DNA from: Parvibium lacunae
GTDB lineage: Bacteria; Pseudomonadota; Gammaproteobacteria; Burkholderiales; Burkholderiaceae_D
DNA: 64,000 bases
Reading direction: 5' to 3'
Assembly: GCF_003335215.1 (NCBI RefSeq)
Contig: NZ_QPGB01000002.1
Span: forward strand, 496,001-560,000
Below the pieces are notes generated by a model that saw only the letters and a list, made by a program, of their open reading frames with translations, did not search any database and was not told the DNA's origin. This document shows positions 57,256 to 64,000 of this stretch, piece after piece. The position numbers and the translations under genes were made by a program. Every line of letters begins with the position of its first letter. Position 1 is the stretch's first letter.

Positions 57256-58445
57256 CTTCTTCAACACCCTGCAAGCGGACTCGTGCTGCCTCACTAAGCC
57301 TGCACAGTGCGGGGCGCGGCTGGCTCGAAACCACCGCGAGGCAATTCAACAAAAAAGCCAAAAGAAGCGCCATGTTGTTGCTTATGCTGTGCTTGGGCAC
57401 CCCATTGGCAGTGGCCAAGTCTAAGCCAGTGGTCGCACCAGTAGAGCCTGTGCGCAATTATGCGCAGCATCCCGAGGCGCAAGCCTTCATTGCCGAGATG
57501 GTACAAAAACATGGCTTTATCGCCGCCGAGCTTCAGCAACTCTTCAAGCAAGTCTATTTCGTGCCGACTGCCGCGCGGCTCATGACACCAACAGGCAGCA
57601 CCAAGCCAAAAGTCTGGCGCGATTACCGAGCGCGCTTTATTGAACCGCTGCGGATACAGGCGGGCGTCAAATTTTGGCAGGAACAGGCGCCGTGGCTGAG
57701 TCGGGCCGAACAAGAGTTTGGGGTTCCTGCCAGCATCATCGTGGCGATTATCGGCGTGGAAACGATCTATGGCCGGAATCCCGGCAAATTTCGGGTGCTA
57801 GACACCTTGGCAACACTGTCCTTCGACTACCCCAGTGGGCCAACTATCAAATCCCGCGCGTCTTTTTTCCGTCAGCAACTTGAGGAATATCTCTTGCTCG
57901 TGAGCGAGGCGAATTGGGATGTCTTCAGCCTGCGTGGCTCCTACGCCGGGGCAATCGGTATTCCGCAATTCATGCCCAGCAGCTACCGCCGCTTTGGGGT
58001 TGATTATGATGGTGATGGCAAGGTGGACCTACGCAACAGCCCTGCAGATGCGATTGGTAGCGTGGGGAAATTCTTGCGTGAACACGGCTGGCAACCCGGC
58101 CAAACAATCTACAGCGGGTTAGCGCAAGCGCCTACTGCTGCCCAGCTAGACACCCTGGCGCGATTCGCGGCAAAGGGCATTGAACCCAGTTTGTCGCCAC
58201 AAGAAATAGCGGCGCAAGGGTTAGAAAGCGCCCACTTACAGCCAACCCTGAATTATGCGGTGATTGATCTGCCCCAGGGAGTAGAAACCCCAGACTATGG
58301 CTATGGCGCGCGGAATTTTTATGTGATTACCCGCTATAACCGCAGTAGTTTTTATGCGCTGTCGGTGGTTGAGCTGGCAAATGCGATTGAGCGCAGCCGG
58401 ACAGCCGGTAATCCCCAGAATACAACTGCAACGGCAATTAAATGA
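57252..58445 (+). CDS. mltB: Membrane-bound lytic murein transglycosylase B (GH103)
   Basis: Cuts peptidoglycan glycan strands with formation of anhydro-muramic ends. It has 397 residues from the ATG at 57252, which overlaps the tgpA-like stop. The signal (MLLLMLCLGTPLAVA) lies about 40 residues in, so the true start may be an alternative codon closer to it. The catalytic segment IIVAIIGVETIYGRNPGKF has the essential Glu. AGAIGIPQFMPSSYRRFGVD and a DGDGKVDL calcium-like loop are typical of MltB. No lipobox is seen, so it may be soluble. Confidence 0.9.
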   Translation: MTSSTPCKRTRAASLSLHSAGRGWLETTARQFNKKAKRSAMLLLMLCLGTPLAVAKSKPVVAPVEPVRNYAQHPEAQAFIAEMVQKHGFIAAELQQLFKQVYFVPTAARLMTPTGSTKPKVWRDYRARFIEPLRIQAGVKFWQEQAPWLSRAEQEFGVPASIIVAIIGVETIYGRNPGKFRVLDTLATLSFDYPSGPTIKSRASFFRQQLEEYLLLVSEANWDVFSLRGSYAGAIGIPQFMPSSYRRFGVDYDGDGKVDLRNSPADAIGSVGKFLREHGWQPGQTIYSGLAQAPTAAQLDTLARFAAKGIEPSLSPQEIAAQGLESAHLQPTLNYAVIDLPQGVETPDYGYGARNFYVITRYNRSSFYALSVVELANAIERSRTAGNPQNTTATAIK

Positions 58446-58487
58446 GCGCGATAACAATCGCCAAGCAGAGTAAGGTTAAAATAAGCT

Positions 58488-58838
58488 ATGGGTATTGAAA
58501 ACCGCCAACTCCCCCGTGCCAATGTTGTCTGGCGTGCTGCGTATCTGGTCGCAGTCGGGAAGTATTCGCCCTTAAAAATTATCAATATTTCTGAGGGTGG
58601 CGTCGGCGCGGTGACGGAATCCCGTTTCAATCTCGGCCAGCAAATGCAGTTGGTACTCGAAATACCGCATCCAGATGGCTCACCACGCTGGATTCATGCG
58701 CCCATCAAAGCCGTGGTCGTCCATACAATTTTAAGCGGCGAGAGTTACAAAATCGGGGTCAAATTTACCGAAATTGATATCAACCATAAAGCGGTCATCA
58801 AAACCTGGGTTAGTAAACTGAATAACCCCATGGTGTAA
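58488..58838 (+). CDS. PilZ-domain protein
   Basis: 116 residues, one PilZ domain. The c-di-GMP-binding pattern is present: R-Q-L-P-R at residues 6-10 (RxxxR), and N-I-S-E-G-G (D/NxSxxG). It is probably a c-di-GMP receptor, but the pathway it controls is not shown by the neighbours mltB and cysM, with which it is convergent. Confidence 0.85.
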   Translation: MGIENRQLPRANVVWRAAYLVAVGKYSPLKIINISEGGVGAVTESRFNLGQQMQLVLEIPHPDGSPRWIHAPIKAVVVHTILSGESYKIGVKFTEIDINHKAVIKTWVSKLNNPMV

Positions 58839-58852
58839 ACACCTTACGACGC

Positions 58853-59752
58853 TCAGGCTGGAAACACCCCTGTTGACAGGTAGCGATCGCCACGGTCACA
58901 GACAATAAATACGATCGTTGCTTGCTCTACCTGCTCCGCAATGCGCAAGGCCACACAGAGCGCCCCTGCTGCTGACACACCGCAGAAAATGCCCTCTTCG
59001 GCAGCCATCCGACGTGCCATGATTTCGGCCTCACGCTGGCTTACAGTCAAGATCTGATCCACCCGGTCGCGCTCAAAAATAGCGGGCAAATACGCGTCTG
59101 GCCATTTGCGAATACCGGGAATCTGAGAGCCGTCCTCGGGTTGAGCGCCAATAATCTGTATCGACGGATTTTGCTCTTTAAGATAGCGCCCAGTTCCCAT
59201 GATGGTGCCGGTGGTTCCCATCGCACTTACAAAATGGGTAATGGTGCCGCGTGTATCGCGCCAAATCTCTGGCCCTGTTCCCTGATAATGAGCCGCCGGA
59301 TTATCGGGGTTACCAAACTGATCCAAGATCACCCCTTGGCCTTCATCACGCATTTTCTCGGCCAAATCACGGGCATATTCCATCCCGCCTTTTTCGGGGG
59401 TCAGAATAATCTCTGCACCGAAGGCGCGCATGGTCTGGCGACGCTCAATGCTTAAATGCTCGGGCATGATCAGTACCATTTTGTAGCCGCGCATGGCAGC
59501 CGCCATGGCCAGTGCGATCCCGGTGTTACCACTGGTGGCTTCAATCAAGGTATCACCCGGCTTGATCTGGCCACGCGCTTCAGCGTGCTTAATCATAGAA
59601 ATCGCAGGGCGATCTTTGACCGAACCCGCCGGATTATTGCCCTCTAGTTTGCCCAAAATCAGATTGCCACGCTGTTCATTGGCAACGCCAGGAATCCGTT
59701 GCAACCGAACCAATGGCGTCTGCCCAATGGTGTCCTCTATGGTCAAATACAT
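58853..59752 (-). CDS. cysM: Cysteine synthase B CysM
   Basis: PLP enzyme that makes cysteine from O-acetylserine and sulfide or thiosulfate. It has 299 residues. The PLP lysine lies in NNPAGSVKDRPA, and EATSGNTGIALAMAAA and GAQPEDGSQIPGIRKWP are of the CysM type. The phosphate-binding GTTGTIMGTGRYL is intact. It is the last gene after hldD-comEA. Confidence 0.95.
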   Translation of the reverse strand: MYLTIEDTIGQTPLVRLQRIPGVANEQRGNLILGKLEGNNPAGSVKDRPAISMIKHAEARGQIKPGDTLIEATSGNTGIALAMAAAMRGYKMVLIMPEHLSIERRQTMRAFGAEIILTPEKGGMEYARDLAEKMRDEGQGVILDQFGNPDNPAAHYQGTGPEIWRDTRGTITHFVSAMGTTGTIMGTGRYLKEQNPSIQIIGAQPEDGSQIPGIRKWPDAYLPAIFERDRVDQILTVSQREAEIMARRMAAEEGIFCGVSAAGALCVALRIAEQVEQATIVFIVCDRGDRYLSTGVFPA

Positions 59753-59784
59753 AAGCGGTTCATTCTTTCTCTATGAATCAACAA

Positions 59785-60153
59785 TCAGGGCAGAGGCTGG
59801 AGTGGAATGATGGTTTCACACGCCACGCATAAGCCGGCTGCTTCCAGTTGCTGACGCGTTTTGGGGCCAATGCCTTTCACCCGCTGCGCCAGCGCTTCGA
59901 TTGAATCAAAAGGCCCCTGGGCAGTACGATTCGCAATAATCCGGGCTGCCAGCGCGGGGCCAATCTGGCGTATTACTTCTAATTGTCCCTGATCGGCGGT
60001 ATTCACATTCACCCGCATAACCACGCTCGTCGACACCGGCGCGCTCACGGTTTGTGCGCTAACCTGTGCTGACAGGCTGAGTGCCAATGCCAACCATACC
60101 GCACCGCGCCCATCTTTGCAGGGCTTGCGGCATCGGGCCAGCCGCATACTCAT
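59785..60153 (-). CDS. comEA: ComEA-type helix-hairpin-helix protein
   Basis: A 122-residue exported DNA-binding protein. A signal peptide ends near VSAQ. The mature part has the helix-hairpin-helix pair [29 protein letters not shown] and [22 protein letters not shown], as in ComEA, which binds incoming DNA during transformation. The ATG at 60153 overlaps the hldD stop as ATGA, so I chose it. No other competence genes are in view. Confidence 0.88.
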   Translation of the reverse strand: MSMRLARCRKPCKDGRGAVWLALALSLSAQVSAQTVSAPVSTSVVMRVNVNTADQGQLEVIRQIGPALAARIIANRTAQGPFDSIEALAQRVKGIGPKTRQQLEAAGLCVACETIIPLQPLP

Positions 60154-61151
60154 GCGGGTTGACGCGCGCACAACCATTGCACGTAACGGCTGACGCCGGC
60201 TTGAACATCGAGAAAATTAGCCTGGTAGCCACCCTCGGTACGCAGGCGAGTCATGTCCGCTTGGGTGAAACTTTGATATTTTCCTTTGAGTGCATCAGGA
60301 AAAGGGACGTACTCGATTAAGCCTTGTGCGACCAATTCGCTCAAGCTTAGCGCGGGTTTACCGACCGCAACACGTAAGCTATTGACGACTGTTTGCGCCA
60401 CATCATTAAACGGCTGGGCTCGCCCAGTGCCCAAATTAAAGATACCGGAAAGATCTGGGTTATCGAGGAAATGCAGGTTGACCTTGGCGACATCTTCAAC
60501 CGAAATGAAATCGCGCATTTGGCCGCCATTCACGTAGCCATCATAGCCTTCAAATAATTTCACTTTACCTTCGGCACGAAATTGATTGAAGTTATGAAAA
60601 GCGACCGAGGCCATGCGGCCTTTGTGCTGCTCACGCGGGCCATAGACATTGAAATATTTCAAACCGACGATCTGGCTCTTAGCGTGGCCAAGGTGACGCC
60701 GCACCACTTGATCAAACAAGAATTTGGAATAGCCATAGACGTTCAGCGGCTTTTCATACTGGCGATCTTCTTTGAAAATGGTGCCCGCCCCATAGGTCGC
60801 TGCTGAGGAGGCGTATAAGTAGGGGGTTTGTGTCCGCAAACAGTAGTCGAGCAGCGCATGCGAATAACGATAGTTGTTTTCCATCATGTAGCGGCCATTG
60901 GTCTCCATCGTATCCGAGCAGGCGCCTTGATGCAAAATCGCCCGAACCGCCCCAAATTGCCCCCGCTGCAAGCGCTCAAGAAAGTCCTGTTTATCCAGAT
61001 AATCACTGATCTCCGCGTCAACGATATTCAAGAATTTATCTGCTCGCGTCAAATTATCAACGGCCAAGATATCGCATTCACCCCGCGCATTCAGGGCGTG
61101 TACGAGGTTACTTCCGATCAACCCGGCTGCGCCAGTCACAATAATCGTCAT
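60150..61151 (-). CDS. hldD: ADP-glyceromanno-heptose 6-epimerase HldD
   Basis: Last step of ADP-L-glycero-D-manno-heptose synthesis for the LPS inner core. It has 333 residues of the SDR type. [16 protein letters not shown] binds [13 protein letters not shown] and [10 protein letters not shown] hold the catalytic residues, and [19 protein letters not shown] is the HldD signature. It follows hldA by 29 bp on the same strand. Confidence 0.96.
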   Translation of the reverse strand: MTIIVTGAAGLIGSNLVHALNARGECDILAVDNLTRADKFLNIVDAEISDYLDKQDFLERLQRGQFGAVRAILHQGACSDTMETNGRYMMENNYRYSHALLDYCLRTQTPYLYASSAATYGAGTIFKEDRQYEKPLNVYGYSKFLFDQVVRRHLGHAKSQIVGLKYFNVYGPREQHKGRMASVAFHNFNQFRAEGKVKLFEGYDGYVNGGQMRDFISVEDVAKVNLHFLDNPDLSGIFNLGTGRAQPFNDVAQTVVNSLRVAVGKPALSLSELVAQGLIEYVPFPDALKGKYQSFTQADMTRLRTEGGYQANFLDVQAGVSRYVQWLCARQPA

Positions 61152-61180
61152 CGTTTGATCTTCCTTTGTCCGTTCTTGAC

Positions 61181-62122
61181 TTACGCTAGTGCAAACAACT
61201 CGTCTGGCTGAATGACTGCTGTACCAAGCTTACCAACAACAATACCGCCCGCTTTATTTGCCCAGTGTACACTTTCCACCAAAGACACTTGGCTACCCAA
61301 CATCACCGCCAAGGTCGCAATCACGGTATCACCGGCACCGGAGACATCGAACACTTCCCGCGCCTGCGCTGGCACATGCACCACACCAGCCTCACTCAAG
61401 AGCGTCATTCCCTCTTCTGAGCGGGTCACTAACAGCGCATCCAAAGTCAGCTCTTGTCGCAATTGACTTGCTTTCGCATAAAGCTCGGCCTCCGTTTTCC
61501 AGGTGCCGACCACTTGTTTTAACTCAGCACGGTTGGGCGTGAGTAACGTGGCCCCACGATAGCGCTGATAATCATCGCCCTTGGGATCAACCAAAACAAT
61601 CTTGTTGGCAGCACGCGCCAGGGTGATCATGCGGGCAATATGCTGCAAGCCTCCTTTGCCATAGTCAGACAACACAACCACGTCATAGTGCGGCAGCAGC
61701 TTTTCAAATTCCGTTAGTTTGTCGAGCAAGATATCGCGACTAGGGGACTCTTCAAAATCAATCCGTAATAATTGCTGCTGTCGTCCTAGCACCCGCTGTT
61801 TAATCGTGGTGGGTAGCTCTGCATCTTGCTGCAAATAGGCTTGCACGCCAGACTCGCTCAATAACTGCTGAATCCGCTGAGCCGCTTCATCTTGCCCAAC
61901 CACGCCCATCAGCGCCGTTTGCCCGCCCACCGCGTGGCTCAAGGCGGCTGCGTTGCGCGCCACGTTCGCCGCGCCACCAAGGCGATCTTCAGTACGCCTT
62001 ACACGAACAACGGGGACGGGGGCCTCAGGCGAAATGCGGTCAACATCGCCAAACCAGTAGCGGTCGAGCATGATGTCGCCCACGACTAAGACGCGGGCCT
62101 GGGCGAGTTCGGGTTTATTCAT
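61181..62122 (-). CDS. hldA: D-glycero-beta-D-manno-heptose-7-phosphate kinase (RfaE domain I)
   Basis: Phosphorylates heptose 7-phosphate for LPS core synthesis. It has 313 residues of the PfkB type: [46 protein letters not shown] and [17 protein letters not shown]. The nucleotidyltransferase half found in E. coli HldE is absent, so a separate hldC must exist elsewhere. The reading frame can extend to a TTG six codons upstream; the ATG at 62122 is preferred. Confidence 0.93.
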   Translation of the reverse strand: MNKPELAQARVLVVGDIMLDRYWFGDVDRISPEAPVPVVRVRRTEDRLGGAANVARNAAALSHAVGGQTALMGVVGQDEAAQRIQQLLSESGVQAYLQQDAELPTTIKQRVLGRQQQLLRIDFEESPSRDILLDKLTEFEKLLPHYDVVVLSDYGKGGLQHIARMITLARAANKIVLVDPKGDDYQRYRGATLLTPNRAELKQVVGTWKTEAELYAKASQLRQELTLDALLVTRSEEGMTLLSEAGVVHVPAQAREVFDVSGAGDTVIATLAVMLGSQVSLVESVHWANKAGGIVVGKLGTAVIQPDELFALA

Positions 62123-62187
62123 ACAGACAATTCGGGACAAGCGTTATCACACAGTGGAGAGATTGGCCAACAAGCACCTTCATCAAC

Positions 62188-63543
62188 TTAGCGCCCTATC
62201 GCAAAATACGCAAACCCTTCGCCTCTGACATAAGCCGGGTCAAACAAATTACGGCCATCAAAGATCACTGGGGCTTTCAAGGCAGCTTTAATCGCAGCAA
62301 AATCGGGGCTACGGAAATGCGACCACTCGGTCATGATGACCAGCGCATCGGCGCCTTCCAGGGCTTGTTGCGCCGATTGTGCCAGGGCAATTGCGGCGCG
62401 CTGTGCGGGCTTACCGGCAAAGTCGAGTTCCAACACCCGGTTGGTTTCTTCCATCGCTACCGGATCATACGCAGTTACGCGGGCGCCACGCTCAACCAGC
62501 GCTTGTAACACCACTCGGCTTGGGGCTTCGCGCATATCATCAGTATTCGGTTTGAACGCCAGCCCCCACATGGCGAAGTGTTTGCCGCTCAAATCATTAC
62601 CATAGTGTTTTTCGATTTTACGTACGAGCACACTTTTTTGCGTGTCGTTGACCTCTTCCACCGCATTCAATAGGGTTGCGGCATGGCCATGCTCTTGGGC
62701 AGTCCGAATCAAGGCTTTGACATCTTTGGGGAAGCAAGAACCGCCATAGCCCGTGCCGGGGTACAGAAAGTGATAGCCAATCCGAGGGTCAGAGCCAATC
62801 CCACGACGTACCAGCTCAATGTCTGCACCCAAGGTTTCGGCCAAATTAGCCAGCTCATTCATAAACGAGATGCGAGTCGCCAACATCGCGTTGGCCGCAT
62901 ATTTCGTCAGCTCCGCAGAGCGTACATCCATAAACAAAGTGCGGTCATGGTTGCGTTGAAACGGCGCATAGAGTTGTTGCATCATCGCTCTGGCGCGTTC
63001 GCCGACCTCCCCTGTGGGAATACCGACGACAATCCGGTCGGGCCGCATAAAGTCCTCGACGGCCGCACCCTCTTTGAGAAACTCAGGATTCGAGGTAACC
63101 GCAAAATCCAGCGCTGTGCCGCGTTGTGTTAACTCGTCGGCAATCGCCGCATGCACTTTATCCGCCGTGCCAACGGGCACCGTCGATTTATCAACGATCA
63201 CCTTAAACCCGGTCATATGCTTACCAATATTACGGGCAGCCGCGACGACATAGCGCAAATCCGCAGAGCCGTCTTCATCCGGCGGCGTGCCCACCGCAAT
63301 AAACTGAATATCGCCATGCGCCACACTGGCGGCGACATCGGTGGTAAAGCTCAGCCGGCCTGCCAAGCGGTTGCGTTGTACGATTTCGAGTAAGCCTGGC
63401 TCATGAATCGGAATACCGCCCTGATTCAAGATTTCAATCTTGCGCGCATCCAGATCCAAGCACAGCACCTGATTACCCACATCCGCCAGGCAAGCGCCCG
63501 TCACCAAACCCACGTAGCCGCTCCCAACCACTGTAACTTTCAT
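62188..63543 (-). CDS. ugd: UDP-glucose 6-dehydrogenase Ugd
   Basis: Oxidises UDP-glucose to UDP-glucuronate, a precursor for envelope sugars such as aminoarabinose or capsule. It has 451 residues. [23 protein letters not shown] binds NAD, the catalytic Cys is in [13 protein letters not shown], and [18 protein letters not shown] closes the C-terminal domain. It lies between lapB and hldA. Confidence 0.96.
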   Translation of the reverse strand: MKVTVVGSGYVGLVTGACLADVGNQVLCLDLDARKIEILNQGGIPIHEPGLLEIVQRNRLAGRLSFTTDVAASVAHGDIQFIAVGTPPDEDGSADLRYVVAAARNIGKHMTGFKVIVDKSTVPVGTADKVHAAIADELTQRGTALDFAVTSNPEFLKEGAAVEDFMRPDRIVVGIPTGEVGERARAMMQQLYAPFQRNHDRTLFMDVRSAELTKYAANAMLATRISFMNELANLAETLGADIELVRRGIGSDPRIGYHFLYPGTGYGGSCFPKDVKALIRTAQEHGHAATLLNAVEEVNDTQKSVLVRKIEKHYGNDLSGKHFAMWGLAFKPNTDDMREAPSRVVLQALVERGARVTAYDPVAMEETNRVLELDFAGKPAQRAAIALAQSAQQALEGADALVIMTEWSHFRSPDFAAIKAALKAPVIFDGRNLFDPAYVRGEGFAYFAIGR

Positions 63544-63614
63544 TCGCGTTTCCTTATTTACTTGCCGTCATGACGCCAACCGGCTGAATCATGGATTTTA
63601 ATCTCTGCGCCCGC

Positions 63615-64000
63615 TCATTGCGCTGAAGCGAGCGTATCCCAATGTTGACAACCTGGGCACTGCCAATAATGACGTACCGATTTAAACCCACAATGACTAC
63701 AGACATATTGCGGTTGCCGCTGCGCTTCTTTTGCCAAGGCTTCGATGCAACGAGGCAATAACGTCGATACGGCCTCACTACCAGCCGCCGTCATGCCAGG
63801 CAATTGCGCTTGCAAAATTCGTAAGATCTGTGCAGCACTCGGCTTGCTGGCCAGCGCCGCCTGGATCAGCGCGGCCTGCTGTTCCTGTAACAGCGGGTGG
63901 CGCAACATTAAATCAAGCAATTCAACATAATGATAGGTCTGCTGCCACTCCACTAATTGCGTCGCCCAGGTGGCTTGAACTGGCGCCGCGTCAAAGCCCG
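63615..64000 (-). CDS. lapB: Lipopolysaccharide assembly protein LapB (3' end only)
   Basis: The frame is open to the window edge, 128 codons. The end carries a rubredoxin-like metal site, CSHCG ... CPGC, as in LapB/YciM, and the segment before it is helical like its TPR repeats. LapB controls LPS synthesis through LpxC turnover and holds LPS enzymes at the membrane. The position beside ugd and the heptose genes agrees with this. The ATG lies outside. Confidence 0.88.
   Translation of the reverse strand, partial: GFDAAPVQATWATQLVEWQQTYHYVELLDLMLRHPLLQEQQAALIQAALASKPSAAQILRILQAQLPGMTAAGSEAVSTLLPRCIEALAKEAQRQPQYVCSHCGFKSVRHYWQCPGCQHWDTLASAQ

Overview
The window is a 64 kb piece of a bacterial chromosome, almost entirely housekeeping and metabolic genes in short operons. 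Both strands are densely coded, and I see no prophage, insertion sequence or CRISPR array. Several features point to a betaproteobacterium, most likely of the order Neisseriales: the gene order lapB-ugd-hldA-hldD-comEA-cysM, the order leuS-lptE-holA-proA, a separate heptose kinase without the nucleotidyltransferase half, a small Trp-rich membrane protein, and ribF-ileS-lspA. I cannot name the genus from the sequence alone.

Positions 1-6127 (minus strand) form a nitrate assimilation locus: nasT (ANTAR regulator), then nrtA-nrtB-nrtD (ABC nitrate uptake) and nirB (nitrite reductase, cut by the window edge). The gap between nasT and nrtA holds a full regulatory chain visible in the DNA: a sigma-54 type promoter, two adjacent hexaloop hairpins of the kind ANTAR proteins bind, and an intrinsic terminator that overlaps the second hairpin. 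This predicts transcription antitermination by NasT.

Positions 6169-25776 hold serC, tsaD, a secreted isochorismatase-like protein, tRNA-Lys, a TM2-type protein, lgt, a cytochrome c, alaS, the glycerol phosphate genes ugpQ/glpD/glpK, sodB, a DUF192 protein, an RluE-type pseudouridine synthase, icd, a cold-shock protein and clpS-clpA. Positions 25915-38030 hold a small orphan gene with an antitoxin-like C terminus, dut, coaBC, lspA-ileS-ribF, rpmB-rpmG, a fatty acid desaturase, a small-conductance channel, rsmB and purN. Positions 38122-46196 hold a FecR/SPOR protein, leuS-lptE-holA-proA and a LuxR-type regulator. Positions 46213-58445 hold xseA, dadA, an acyl-CoA dehydrogenase, etfBA, and a moxR-DUF58-transglutaminase-mltB cluster. 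Positions 58488-64000 hold pilZ, cysM, comEA, hldD, hldA, ugd and the 3' end of lapB, which serve lipopolysaccharide core and envelope sugar supply.

The most interesting unexplained item lies in the 407 bp gap between proA and the LuxR gene. On the minus strand there is a TTGACA-N17-CTTAAT promoter, several consecutive stem-loops and a strong intrinsic terminator, which together outline a small RNA of about 180 nt that I cannot match to a known family. Other regulatory signals worth attention are a 14 bp palindrome before icd, an FNR-type box before the oxygen-dependent desaturase, and a long leader before the cold-shock gene.
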